Below are positions 44,314 to 55,419 of a stretch of DNA of 64,000 bases, in pieces. A program made the translations under genes and the position numbers. This DNA comes from Neoceratodus forsteri (taxonomy: Eukaryota; Chordata; Ceratodontiformes; Ceratodontidae), in the NCBI GenBank assembly GCA_016271365.2, contig CM057451.1, positions 368,921,501 to 368,985,500 on the forward strand, given 5' to 3'. The notes under the pieces were generated by a model. It worked only from the letters and a program-made list of their open reading frames with translations. It was not told the origin of the DNA and did not search any database. Numbering within the stretch: the stretch's first letter is position 1; each line of letters opens with the position of its first letter.

Positions 44314-45085
44314 TCATTGTTGCTCCACCCTTCCTTCTAGCCTGTTTGCTATTGCTTTTCTAAGGCACTCTCTCATCTTGCCAAAGTCAGCCCTCTTGAA
44401 GTCTAGTACCCTCACTTTTGTATGGCTTGATTCTGTAGCTGAGTTTATCATGAGCCACACTGTTTGGTGGTCATTTGTTCCCAGATGGCTACCCACTTCT
44501 AGATCTGAGATCCTCTCACTGTCCCCATTTGAGAGTATGAGGTCTAAGATTGCTCCCTCATGAGTGGGTTGCAAAACAAGCTGTCTGAGGCATGCCACCT
44601 GTAGGGCATCAAGAATGGCCCTGCTCTTGGAGGTGGCTGCAGCAAAGGTGCTCCAGTTAACATCTGGCATATTCAGGTCCCCCATCAACAGTATCTCCCC
44701 TTTCTCTGCCATCCTAAGGATGCCTTCTATCATATCCTTGTCCATTCCCTTCCCCTGAGATGGAGGTCTGTATACAATCCCTGTGTGGATTGTGGTGCCA
44801 TTTCCAGTCTCTAAGGTGACCCACAGTGCCTCCTCTCCTCCCTGTTTACTCTTTTGTTCCATTACTTTTATCCTTCCCTTACATGAGAGCTACTCCTCCC
44901 CCTCTTCTCCCCTCCCTGTCTCTCCTGTAGGTTGCGTAGCCTGGTATGTTAACATCCCAGTCATGGTTCTCTGTGTACCATGTTTCTGTGACTGCTACGA
45001 TATCCAGGCATCCCTCTTCCATCAAGGCCATCAGTTCAGGGAGCTTGTTGCCCAGAGTATGGGCATTGGTACTCTTTACTCTCCA
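44314..45085 (-). pseudogene. CR1 ORF2 APE endonuclease
   Basis: The 44862-44314 frame reads GIVYRPPSQGKGMDKD, EILLMGDLNMPDVNW, GAILDLILSNGDSERI and LGTNDHQTVWLMI (catalytic D-H). Just upstream, in the same order but crossing a stop, lie TNAHTLGNKLPELM, AVTETWYTENHD and GRRGGGVALM. All EN blocks are present. A premature stop follows GVALM near 44885. Confidence 0.85.
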
Positions 45086-45269
45086 TTTCCTGATGGCCTT
45101 ACCCCTTTTTGCCCCATCCCTGTCCTTATTGCCTTTGTCATTTTCTCAATTTTCCCCTGTCCTTCTCCCTATCGACATCTCTATCTTGGTGTTTACCTCA
45201 CTTACTACCCTGATTTTTTTTGGGGGGGGGCTAGGATTTCCCTGCTCCTTTCCAGTGCCTCCCCCCTTG

Positions 45270-45867
45270 GCTAGTTTAAATGCTTGCCAATGAAGCATTT
45301 AAACCTATCACCTAGGATCCTGGTTCCCCTCCTGGACAGATGTAGACCATCACACCAGTATAGGCCTGCATCACTTCAGGTGGACCCTCAATCCCCAATG
45401 AAGCCAAATCCCTAAGCTCTGCACCAGTTTATCAACCACTAATTGAATCCCATGGTGTGGAGCACCCTAGCCTCACTCATGCCATAGACAGGCAGCACCT
45501 CTGAGAAGGTTACTGTGTGTGCTACTTGTCTAAGGCCCCTCCCCAGGTCCAAAAACTCTTTCCGTACTGCTCTGATCCCTTTCTTAGCCAGATCATTTGT
45601 TCCTAGGAAGACAATGATATCCAGCTCCCTCCACTGTGCAGCTGCACTGGTGATTCTGAGGATTCACTTCCTTTCCCTCCAAGCCATGGCACCAGGCAGG
45701 CACCTTACCTCCCTCTCCCCTTCCTCCACCAGTTCTACCCTCCTAACAATGGAGTACCCCACCAGGAGTTGTTTCTTTCCCCTGTGGGGTCCCATGCCAC
45801 CCTCCTGTGGGTCTTCTTTGTGGAGGTTCCCAGCATCCTCCTTGGTCTCCACTATGGGTGCCTCCAT
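45270..45867 (-). pseudogene. CR1 ORF1, SGNH/GDSL-esterase-like domain
   Basis: Block I reads VGYSIVRRVE at 45751-45762, where the expected G-D-S is G-Y-S. Block III is VFLGTNDLAKKG (45592-45603) and block V is DGLHLSRRG (45333-45350), giving the C-terminal Asp and His. The domain is known in ORF1 of CR1-like LINEs and is thought to aid lipid or membrane-related steps; its role is unsettled. Stops occur between blocks III and V. Confidence 0.75.
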
Positions 45868-45936
45868 AGAGGAACCACACTTTGCCAGAACGGCATATGA
45901 ATTATGGAGAGGTACAACTGGAGGGATGCACCTTTG

Positions 45937-46197
45937 TTAGACCACCCTCACCCTCCCTGAGCCCACTGTGGTCCAACTGCTCCTCTTTCTTGGCAACCTC
46001 TGAGGCAATGGCAGTGGCCCTAGTGGTCCCTGGGTGGGAGAGGAGGTCCCCCAAATCCTGGCCAACTCAACCTGGAGATGAGCAACCTCTTCCCTCAGTC
46101 CAGAGAGGTGCCTGCAGGTGGGACAACACTGCATCCTCTGGAATGTCTCCCGGAGGACTGCTGCTCCACAGCCACTGCACTGCACCACTCCCATCAT
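45937..46197 (-). pseudogene. CR1 ORF1 N-terminus: Cys-rich finger and coiled coil
   Basis: Starts MMGVVQCSGCGAAVLRETF, then QCCPTCRHLSGLREEV and HLQVELARI. Two C-x-x-C pairs form a likely zinc ribbon, and the following heptad-like stretch is a short coiled coil. This is the usual start of CR1 ORF1 upstream of the SGNH domain. A frame change separates it from the esterase part. Confidence 0.7.
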
Positions 46198-46239
46198 GTC
46201 TTATTTCTGGCCTCTTAACTGTTGTTTGGAATACTTACT

Positions 46240-46272
46240 CTTTCCTCTATTTATTTATTTATTTATTTTATT
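46240..46272. repeat. (TTTA)n microsatellite within CR1 5' region
   Basis: CTATTTATTTATTTATTTAT run, about eight repeats. Confidence 0.9.
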
Positions 46273-46650
46273 TTTTCTCCCTACTTACTTACTTCCTCTG
46301 TGCCCTTTAAGCTCCTGATCTTCCTGTTCTGAGACAAGAAGTTCCTATATTTCTCAATAGTCTCCTTACTTGCACAGAGTCAGACCTCCAGCAGCTAGGG
46401 GGGATGGAGAGCTACTCTTTTCCTTCTAGGATGGTGAGTCTTTTGTGCCTCTGTGATCACTCACTTCCTGCTTCCAAACAGGAAGTTCCTGTTGTCAGTC
46501 AAATCTTGTGCCTATAAAAGTAGAACTGGCTTAGGGTGGGGGGAAGGAGGGCAATATAGTCCCAGTAGAGAAGTATAGTTATAACAGCAGCTCCTTCCTG
46601 TTGGTGTTCTCTGCCTGTTCTCTTGCAGAAGCTATCTAGCACAGTTTTTG

Positions 46651-47795
46651 AATCTGGCTTTAACCTGGCTTCCTTCTAGCTAAGTCACTCCCCCTACTTT
46701 ACAGCTCTTTCTACACTTAGTTAATTGCACAGATAACAATTCCCTTCAGCCACCTGAGACAAACACCTAGATAACTGCACAGATAACAGTTCAGTTCAGC
46801 CAACTCAGATAGATGAGATATGGAGAGTATTGGCATGAGTACAGAGGAGGCACATTGTATAATGTTATTAGGGGATAGGAGAAGGAGATATGGTAATGAG
46901 GTAGAACAAGCTGATAAGTGCTGCATGCATGGGGGCAGCCTAGGGGAAGTGTAAACCAAGTGGAGGGGAAGGGGTGAGGACTCATGGGGTGAGAGGGGTA
47001 AGAAGGTGTGTATAGGGGTAAGGGTTGGAAGTCTAGGGCAGTGGATAGAACTCCTATAATTGGTCACTATGTACAAAGGGTGTGGGGTGGCTGTGCACAC
47101 ATATCAGGGGCACGTAGGCACTCCACATCCACTGCACCCCCAGTGTGGCATTCTGGAAGGGGGGCACGCAGACCCACTGCACCTGATCCCCCACATCCAT
47201 GGGCAGTTCCGTACAGAGGGCAGTACGTGGGCATGCCAGCAGTATGCAGGATTCACTAACTGGCTAGTGTTGGCCACATGAGTGCACTGGACAGCACAGG
47301 GTATGCCAGGGCTGACCTTGCCATAACCCACTGTGCACCCCTATGTGCACTGCCAATGAGCCACCAGGGGACCGGGATGGGGTGCACCATGCCGCCCTGA
47401 CCACTGGGCTGAAGGGGCGGCTAGGGGTGGCCGGACAGGTGAACACCCCAGACCTTGCTGCCAGTGGCAGTGGGACTGGTGAGTGCCATGTGGGTCCAGG
47501 TGCTTGCAAGTGGTGTGCACAGCCCTGGACCCAGGCCACCCAATGCAAGGGATCCACTGTGCCTCTGGGGGGCATCCTATTGGATGCCCACCTGGGATGG
47601 TGACTCCTCCCCCAGCTGCCCTGCGGAGATGTGCACACCAAGGGTGGGGCCATGGACAGGTGTCTGGCAGTTGTGCACACCACCGGCACACATCTGTCCA
47701 TGCGTGTGCAGGGGAGCATGCGGGGTACACGCGTTTGCCGTGTACCTCCGCACTCTTTGTGCATAGTGCTCAATATGCACAGCAGTTGCACTCTT
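46651..47795. other. Unassigned; GC-rich from 47.05 kb
   Basis: Several long overlapping frames on both strands at 47.26-47.85 kb reflect high GC rather than a recognisable protein. CACAC/GTGCAC words are frequent. No terminal repeats found. Confidence 0.35.
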
Positions 47796-47799
47796 GGGA

Positions 47800-48500
47800 T
47801 TCTACCAGGAGGCAATGGAGTTCTTTTTTGAATTGGTCGAGTTTCTTAAAGTGAAAAAGGGCAGGGGGTAGGTTGTTCATCCAGAGAGGACCTCAGTAGG
47901 AGAGGGGCCTCTGGGTAAAGGAGGTTCATTTGTAAGGTACTGCAGTACCCCTCTAGCAGAGCTTTGGGTTGTTTTAGTGTTGGGGTTACATTGGAAAAGC
48001 TTTGAAGCTGATTCTGGGGCTAGTCCTAGGAGGGCTTTTTTCCTATGATACATGCCTGGTACTGGGACCTTACAGGCAATGGGAGCCAGCCAGTTGCGGA
48101 GTAGAGACTGCAAGAGTGGGAATACCGATTAGCTCCTAGAACAAGTTGGCAGGCTTTGTTGAGCAAGAGTTTAACCCTTTTGAGAGCAGTTTCAGTGGCT
48201 GCACTATAGATAGTTAGTCCATAGTCAATGATGGACAGTATTGAGCTTTTGGTGACAAGGTTGGGGGCCTCAGTGATCATAGCATTTCTGTGTCAGTAAA
48301 GGAGTCCAGATCTGATGTTGGCTGTTTTCACGACATGATCAATATGGGTGTTGAAACAAAGGGTGTTGTCTAGGAATAATCCCAGGTGTTTAAAGGTAGA
48401 AACCAGTTTGATTATGTCTCTTTTGTTACTTAGTATGGAAAGTGGGCCATCCTGCTTTTTTGAGCTTTGTAGGGTAAAGCGCATTGCTTTTGGTTTTCTG
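47800..48500 (-). mobile_element. L2-type LINE RT C-terminal fragment
   Basis: Minus frames read VSTFKHLGLFLDNTLCFNTH (48293-48484), SIIDYGLTIYSAATETALKR and LGANRYSHSCSLYSATGWLP (48026-48280), then a tail segment (47877-48113). It is closely related to the plus LINE at 28.9-31.6 kb (same YGAATxTALKRV and CSLYxxxGxLPL blocks). Confidence 0.85.
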
Positions 48501-48504
48501 ACCC

Positions 48505-49215
48505 ATGAACTGCGTCCAGGTATATGCCAACTCTATTATTTCGTTTAGATGTGGTTCTACTGCTAGATGTTGCCCCCCCTTCCCTAAATTTCCACCAGGC
48601 CCCTTGATAGTTGGGGAGGGAGTGACTACACCTGGTTACATCGTAGCCAGGCTAGATCGCTCTAAAAGAAGTGGCGGTATTACAGTCTCTATATCCACCA
48701 GGATCCAGTTTTCAACAGTTCTTGCTGTCTCCTCCCCCTCTTCCCATGAGATGTTCTTCCTTAAACTGTCCCTTCCCTTCTCTATTCCCATCTTTATTGC
48801 TGGTGTTTACTGTTACCTTGGGTCATCCCCTGCTTTAGTTACAGAGCTTCTTTCTTCTATGTGTTCTAATGCCTCGAGTGGTGAACTACTTATTCTTGGT
48901 GATTTTAATTTAAATTGGCTCTCCCCTAATGCTAATAAATTCTCACAAAATGTCAAGTCACTGCAACTGACCCAACTGATTTCTGAACCCACTCGGTTAA
49001 ATTTGAAATCCTTAAACCACTCTTTGTTAGACGGGGTCCTCACTTCTCATCGTTTCCATGTAGTGGATCCAGGTATCCTTCCTGATCCCCCCTAAATTCA
49101 TATATCTCAGGTCTTTTAAATCACTTGACTTGGCCTCTCTCCTAACTGATCTTTAGTCAATAGATTGGCCCTCCTCTCTGCAGCCAGTAATATAAATTCT
49201 GCTCTACATTATGTA
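48505..49215 (+). mobile_element. L2-type LINE endonuclease fragment
   Basis: The plus frame reads YIVARLDRSKRSGGITVSIS, AGVYCYLGSS, ELLILGDFNLNWL, LTQLISEPTRLNLKS and SLLDGVLTSHRFH, then decays in the linker. It lies head-to-head with the preceding minus fragment. Together they may be one copy with an inverted 5' half or two separate insertions. Confidence 0.85.
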
Positions 49216-49935
49216 AGCCCCACATCCCTGTTGTCTAGGAGTATGTCTGATGCTACATCTGGGGAGGGGTGCTACAACAGCAGAAATACAGTTTTGATTT
49301 TAATTGTTACCGGGATAGCTGCACTGGAATGGATCCACTGGTGTGACCCTGGGGTGACACCTCTTGGTGCTGGGCTGCAACAAATCTTTTGGTTAACTGG
49401 CAAACAGTCTCAATTGAAATAACTTAAGTCCACAACAGCAACAGCTTCGAACAGGAGAACCCCATTTAATTAATAAAAAAATTCATGGTGTAATTTAACA
49501 GTCCATCCATCTAGGCTGTGGGGGTCACATTTCCGGGGGTGGTGGTACAGCAAGCAATGGTTAATATGTGGCCAAGCTGGCCCCCACCTATAGTTCTGGA
49601 CACATTTTTCCTGGGCCGTGGAGGCCACTAAACAATTCCAGGCAGCTTTACTTCAGGGCCAGGAGGGACCTCTTAACAGGTGGCAGCAACTACTATTAAT
49701 TACACTCTCTCCCTCATCTCTCTATCAAATGGCTTCAGGACAGCTCACAAGAACTAGTCCTCTCAACTCAGGGCTACTTCTCTTGGCCACAACTGGGTTG
49801 CTGCTGGACTAACAAGGCCCTTATTAGTCGAGTGGTGTCCTTCATTAATCTCAAACTGGCCATTATATGTTGTTAAATGCCATGCAAAATTGAGCCCTAT
49901 TCACTTCAATGGGGTGTGCCCCTGTGCTTTCCCTT
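49216..49935. other. Unassigned sequence
   Basis: No confident element. Confidence 0.35.
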
Positions 49936-49939
49936 GCAG

Positions 49940-50478
49940 GACGTCATAGTGAGGGGGCATATTGCTCCGCATGCAGTCCCACTTTGCAGACCCCAACAGG
50001 TCTTCCCCCATTACCTGACAGGCATGGTCCATCTCAGAACCTGCCTTCCCAACCTCCAAGCCCATCTTTCTCATTAAATGAGGTCACTCCACCAAACAGG
50101 TCTACACCATCACCTGAACAGTCACTAAAGGTACATCCTGTACAACCCTGGGTATGTCCCTTACAAGTAACCAGGCCTGCCCTGTTGCTAACATCAACCA
50201 GGCCTAGCCTCCCAAGTTTACCAATGCCACCATTTCATGCCCCTTGGAGGGGCATGCCCCCTCCATTATTTCATGATCCTGGCCCATTCAGATTACCAAA
50301 CTTACCTATGCCATCAAACTTTCATACTCCCTGGATAGGAGACCACCCAGGGCTATTCACCCCACAGGCTTTTCATGCCCCATTACTCCCAGTTACTGAG
50401 GAACTGGAACCGGAGGTTGAGGGTATGGTAACTGCATTGATTCAGGCTGAACTGCATAACCAAGCCAATAGGACTTAG
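49940..50478 (+). CDS. Proline-rich open frame, unidentified, possible exon
   Basis: A 180-codon frame follows a strong acceptor (CTTTCCCTTGCAG ending at 49939). It is very rich in Pro, Ser and Leu and contains a two-fold internal repeat (LPMPPFHAPWRGMPPPLF and LPMPSNFHTPWIGDHPGLF). It ends in an acidic stretch (EELEPEVEGMV) and a stop at 50478. I do not recognise it. It could be an exon of an unknown gene, a gag- or ORF1-like protein of an unclassified element, or chance in C-rich DNA. The protein-level repeat argues mildly for coding. Confidence 0.3.
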
Positions 50479-50499
50479 GCTTCAGCTATTTTCTGATTA

Positions 50500-50960
50500 A
50501 CAATAAGCAGTGGATTCCCATGTGTATGACTCTGTATTGATTGACTAACACATTATAACCTGAAAACTGCTAATGGATTCTGATTCGTTTGATTAACTGA
50601 TAGACAAATTGTAACATGGCAAATTATATTTTGCAAGCTCGAAACTTATATATTCAGCTTCTATTTTTTTAGTAAGTAGAGTTACTGAGAGCATGGTAGA
50701 TGAATGGGTTGCTACAAATCCTCTACCCAGTAGGCGTTAAAATACAATCCAAAACTAATAATGTTTGGGCACCAGTTAGCTTCAAATTAATAATAGACTG
50801 CATAATGTATGACACTGTATCAATTAATCAATAATCTATGATTGGATGCTTATCAATAAACCACAGTGTGACTAACTAACCCACTTGTAAACATGAAAAA
50901 TTATATTTTGCAAAGGTCTGAAATTTATGCACTTTGTTTATGTTCTTGTTTAGAGTATTA
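50500..50960. repeat. Diverged direct repeat, offset about 277 bp
   Basis: AAATTATATTTTGCAA recurs at 50621 and 50898, with related flanks (TGTATGACTCTGTATTGATT versus TGTATGACACTGTATCAATT). An old two-copy tandem. Confidence 0.65.
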
Positions 50961-50999
50961 AGGCCAGATTTGCCAGATTGTGTACTCAGGAGGTGAATT

Positions 51000-53550
51000 T
51001 GAAATATTCTTCACTGAAAGCTCACACAGACTATTTTTACCACCTCAGAGTGATCTGAGAGGGGTCAATGAACAGTCAACCATTTAATAGAATTCTTACT
51101 TTGTGAGTGCCTAATCACTTGAGAGATCAGACCTCTCAGCCACGCCTCACTCGGCGAGTGATTGATCGCAAGATCAAAATTGATGTCCAGATGTTCACAC
51201 TTTAGTCTAAATTGTAATTATAAAATGGGGGGGTGGCCAGGCCATGGCTCCCCCACTTGTATTTCAGGGTGGTCCATACAGTTATTTTGCCCCCCAACTC
51301 TTTTCACATTTTTTTCCCCTTTTTAATAATGTATGGATAACTATTTCCCACTGGCAGTGAAAGATTAATTTTTATTTTGGAAGACCGCCCTGCAGTGAAC
51401 ATCACACATGCGACTGATGGAGGAAATCTGCATGCTAGTCTGTCTGCCTGCCTGCCATGAGATACTCTTGAATTCTTCTTCCATTGGTTCTCCTATTTAT
51501 TTAGTGTTACTATAGTGACTTTGGCGGTATATCCTCATCTCCATAGTAACACTGGGAGAGGAGAACGAATGGAAGAGATTTTCATATGTAGACCAATTAA
51601 AAGTTGAGAGCACAATAGTCACATTTGTATGCGGGAGCAGAGCGAGAGATTAGTCAATCGTTGATTACTGTGACGTGAAGCCTGTTACAGGAAACTATCA
51701 GCACGGCGATCATCTGAGGAGGAAAAAATAAACTAAAAACAGAAGTAAGTAAGTTTTATCCATGTTTAAAAGCCCTAGCCACATCTTAGATTGTTAATCC
51801 TACACTGGTACTGAAAAAGAAAAATGATCTTGCTGTATCTCCCGGTCCTCCTCGGAAAGTGAATGAATGAGGTTAGGAAACACAGCTTCATTACTCCTTG
51901 CCCTGCCCAGCCCTCCTCTCAGATTGCTTGTGCCTGCTTTATAAAAGTTTTTAAGATGGAGGAAACAGAACTTGTTGTGCCTACTTACTTATCATTCGCT
52001 CATGGATATGGAGGTCTGTGGACGATTTAAAATAAAAATAATACCCCGGTCCTCCTCACAGATTGTTCGCTCTCTTCCAACTATGGTTTTATACAGCAGC
52101 ACTTGTCACTGAGGAACTGATTTACAGGACACAAGTGGTGGACTTATTTGAGGATCTATATTGACTTGAGTGGACTTGTGTAACTGAGCAGTGTTAGGGC
52201 AATCCTCTGGTGCTCCCTTTGTCGGAATGAAATCGGGCCGCTGGCGCTCACTCGCCCAATATTCCCTTCCCATCCCAGACCTGGCAATGAAGGCAATCAA
52301 TGATGATCCATTCCCTTCCCTTCCCTCTCTCCAGTCTCACAGCCTAGCTAGGACTCAGACTAGAGTGACTGACTTAGACTGAGCCACGCACCTGTTGTGT
52401 TGAAATTTTGCCCCCCTGCCCTCACCCCATCATTTGCCATGTGTATGCCACACCTCACCACCACTCCTCTTCCTAGTCTGTGCCATCAACCTCCTCCTCC
52501 TGTTTCACTCAGCTCAGGCCCAGTTCCTAATTAATTTCACTAATGTCACCCGGTCATCTTCTGTTACAATTTTAAAATGGACTATGCATCACACGTACTG
52601 TGCAGCTGTTATTTAAATTTTATGCCTCAAGTTCCCCACAACAGCAGCTAGCAAGCAGAAGTCCACCAGGGTCCCCGATGTCTGAATGGTCAGCATAGTG
52701 AACCAAAGGCTGGCTAGTTGCAGTCAGTGTGTACTTGCTTTACCCCCCAGCCATCCATTGAGCAGTAAGGTTTGTGCTTTTGTATACTATGGGTGTGGGA
52801 GAGTCAGGTCAGGTACTGGGTGACTGTCACTGGAGACTGTAGTTAATTGTTTTTTTTTAAAGCTGCCTTCCTCTAACTTGGTGGATGATGGCAAACAATA
52901 TATCAATATATGGAACATGGAATCCATTTCCCTCAGTGTGCAACGAGCACAGCAGTGAACAAAAAATAAATCATGCTGTTATGCAGCCAGCCACGGACCT
53001 CCCTGTAACTAATGATTGCTGGCTTGCTGCTGTGCTGTTACTAGGAGTCTACTTAGCTTGCCTCCAACCTCATTGCTGGCATGTCCTGATGATTCCCCAG
53101 AGACTTCTGACTCCCACCCAGAAGCAGCACTGTCTGAAAGAGAGAGACTGAAACTGACCTGCCATCATGCATGCCATTACTGTATCTGTGTTTATTTCTG
53201 ATGTAATAAATCAAAAATGCACTATAAATTTTATGATGAATATAATGATGATGCTGACTGTGATTATGCAAATTGTGATTACTGTGAAGATTCATGAATC
53301 AGATTATGTGTGTGAACTTGTGTGATTGGTCAGTGCCTGTCTCTTCAGAAATCCCAGTTGTTTTGCTGCCGTTATTCTGGTTATGAACAAATCCAACTTG
53401 GTGCTTGCTTTTGCTGCAGTGGCATTAACTGCATAATACACACAGTAAGATCTCTCTCCAGTCTCTCTGATAAATGATGCAGCTGTTGTTGTCAATGACA
53501 TGAAGTCCAATTCTAAGTGCCTGCCCTTAGCTCAGTTCCCTGCCCTGACT
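51000..53550. other. Mostly unassigned sequence
   Basis: Apart from the inverted repeat at 51477-51577, no gene or element is recognised. Short frames lack signatures. Confidence 0.35.
51477..51577. repeat. Inverted repeat, about 40-bp arms
   Basis: TCTTCCATTGGTTCTCCTAT...AGTGTTACTATAGTGA on the left pairs with TCCATAGTAACACTGGGAGA and GGAGAACGAATGGAAGA on the right, with about 20 bases between. Probably a fold-back or MITE remnant. Confidence 0.8.

Positions 53551-53552
<2 letters not shown>

Positions 53553-53595
<43 letters not shown>
53553..53595. repeat. (GT)n microsatellite
   Basis: About 21 uninterrupted GT dinucleotides. Confidence 0.97.
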
Positions 53596-53596
<1 letters not shown>

Positions 53597-53799
53597 TCTA
53601 TGCACAAGTGTGAGAGCCTGCACCTAAAATCAAATATGTACCACCACTGATGGTATGCAAAGGATGCAGCATACCTTCAGTACACAATTTGTACTTCTGA
53701 AATATTTGGAGAGGGGTACTCTGCACCCCGTTATGTAGACCTGCTGGGAACACTGCTTGGTGACAATTGTGCAGTTCATTCTGAATTTAAGTACTATAG

Positions 53800-54050
53800 A
53801 CAACAATCCATAATGTTTTCATAATGTAGAATTATGTTATGCCATACCATACTGTTCTTTGTATTTCAGATTTTTAATTTCACTGGAGGGTGCACTGTTT
53901 TCTTCCCATAACAGTTAATAACCAATATGGGAAGGAAACTGTGCACCCTTCAGTGAACTTAAAGATTCAAAATACAAAGACAGTAATAGTTTAACATCTT
54001 TATAATTCTGCTTATGTTAGTGAGTACCAGTTATACAATGGGTACCAAAA
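53800..54050. repeat. Fold-back element, arms of 32 bp well matched and up to ~110 bp overall
   Basis: The core arms are TTCACTGGAGGGTGCACTG and ATGGGAAGGAAACTGTGCAC-CCTTCAGTGAA around a 17-base centre (53879-53958). Weaker pairing continues outward (TACTGTTCTTTGTATTT with AAATACAAAGACAGTA, then CATAATGTAGAATTATG with TATAATTCTGCTTATG). Likely a MITE. No ORF. Confidence 0.8.
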
Positions 54051-54126
54051 TCCTCGATCCTGATTGGCTGGCTGCAAGATTTACAACGTTTAAATCCTGC
54101 TATCACTCCAATTGTATAAGTTATTT
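54029..54126. repeat. Short terminal-inverted-repeat element, about 98 bp
   Basis: AGTTATACAATGGGTACC at the left end pairs with CCAATTGTATAAGTTAT at the right. The centre contains CTGATTGGCTGGCTG. Likely a small MITE next to the fold-back. Confidence 0.55.
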
Positions 54127-54129
54127 ATG

Positions 54130-54760
54130 GGAAATAAACACTATGTGACACCAAAAAATGCCACAAAATCACTGCTAAAATTGTAAAATATTCTGGGGGC
54201 CTAGGCAGCCCCCAGACCCCCGGCCATTTATCTAGATTTATTGGCCCCCCTCATTAAAGCTACTTGAACCACCCCTGTGCACCAAGGAAGTTATTTTTTG
54301 CTTTGCTCTGCTGCTCAGAAAAAGTTATAATTGTGTTCTAAGAATTTATTACAATTAAAAAAAAAATTGTGTTTGCCTATCTGTGTAATGCCAAAAACTG
54401 CCTTACAAATATTGCGTTGGCAGAACAGTTCAAGAGTATGATGAACATTTTAAATCTATAACTGATTGTTCATTTTATCATCAAAGCTATTTTGTAAATA
54501 TCTCAAAGCCAACAAAATCAAGAGTAAATACTTTTAATCATGAATCCTGACTTCAGTTTTTTTTTCTCAATGTAATATTATTATACATAGAACAACGAGT
54601 TTGGAACAAGAAAATCTGAAAAGTAAAGCAGGCTTAGATTTTTGCTTCCAGGGCCACACTGGTACTCTTAAAATAACAGTCAAGGGTTATAGTAACATGT
54701 TAAATTGTGCAGATCTCTCATGTACTGAGCCCTTACACAAGTATTTATGATGGTGTTTCA
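54130..54760. other. AT-rich unassigned sequence
   Basis: One GC palindrome-like GGGGGCCTAGGCAGCCCCC near 54195. Otherwise nothing recognised. Confidence 0.35.
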
Positions 54761-54763
54761 TAG

Positions 54764-55251
54764 ACCCTGAGAAAAAACACTGGTGTAAGATATTTTACTG
54801 TCCTAGACATCAGTCAACAGATGGGTTTAAGGTACATGTAAAAATATTCGAGGAATTAGGAAAGTACAACTGTCCCCTAGTACATAACCATGACCACAAA
54901 GGTAATTTAAATTTTAACGAACATATAGCCTTTGCAGACCGAGATCAAATAGTCTTGGTCAGTCAGGTGTCAGATAATATAATAGTGGCAAGGGCCCTAG
55001 GTCAAAACTCAGGGGACACACTGCCCACTCTTTGTGTCTCCACCATAAATAAACTTTATCCCAACCTGGCCAGACTGGTGGATGAATTGCAAAGGCGTCA
55101 TCCCCAGTCAGTGGAACACTCAGAGAAAACGTCAGGTTCTGCCGGTCATGGTGAGAGCCATGTACACGAGCCTGACCAGGGTGGTTACCATGTTGAACCT
55201 GAAGACACCGCAGGTAATCCCCACACTGCAAAATTCATACAGAGGACATAA
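54764..55251 (+). CDS. Unidentified open frame preceded by an acceptor-like site
   Basis: Open for about 160 codons from a TTTCATAG boundary, in phase 2. It starts PEKKHWCKIFYCPRHQ, continues with a H-N-H-D-H-K-G His-rich turn and FADRDQIVLVSQVSDN, and ends in a polar, Glu/His-rich tail before TAA. Codon use and balanced composition look protein-like, with conserved-looking Cys pairs. I cannot place it in a family. It lies immediately upstream of the LINE complex, and a second open frame of similar character follows that complex at 62.67 kb, so both could be parts of one interrupted gene or element. Confidence 0.4.
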
Positions 55252-55419
55252 AGGAATGTGCTGGCCATGTTTTCTGGGTGAAAATACGATCTCAATTTTT
55301 TAAATACAGACACTGCATTGATTATTACAAATGGGACAGGATGACTTTTGTAACCTTAGGGTGTCCAGTGGAGTAAGTTAATATGTAAGCGAAAGAATGT
55401 AACAAAATCACTTTAATAA

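Larger units (their letters stand above)
42215..46650 (-). mobile_element. CR1 LINE, nearly full length (ORF1 + ORF2)
   Basis: The 3' end (left) has CCTTATCTGCCATCAAAGTC then TATGTTTCTGTG, matching the copy at 19.08 kb. The 3' to 5' order is RT C-terminus, RT palm, EN, ORF1 SGNH domain, ORF1 Zn/coiled-coil, then a 5' UTR of about 400 bp reaching roughly 46650. It is about 4.4 kb, the expected size of an intact CR1. A handful of stops and frameshifts are present, but the long RT frame (422 codons) shows it is young. Boundaries are approximate. Confidence 0.9.

Noticed and set aside
43826..45293. Several plus-strand frames opposite the CR1
   Set aside because: They are antisense shadows of the EN and RT frames on the minus strand.
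47264..47815. 183-codon minus frame with overlapping frames on both strands
   Set aside because: All six frames are open for long stretches because of high GC; no motif and no acceptor/donor support.
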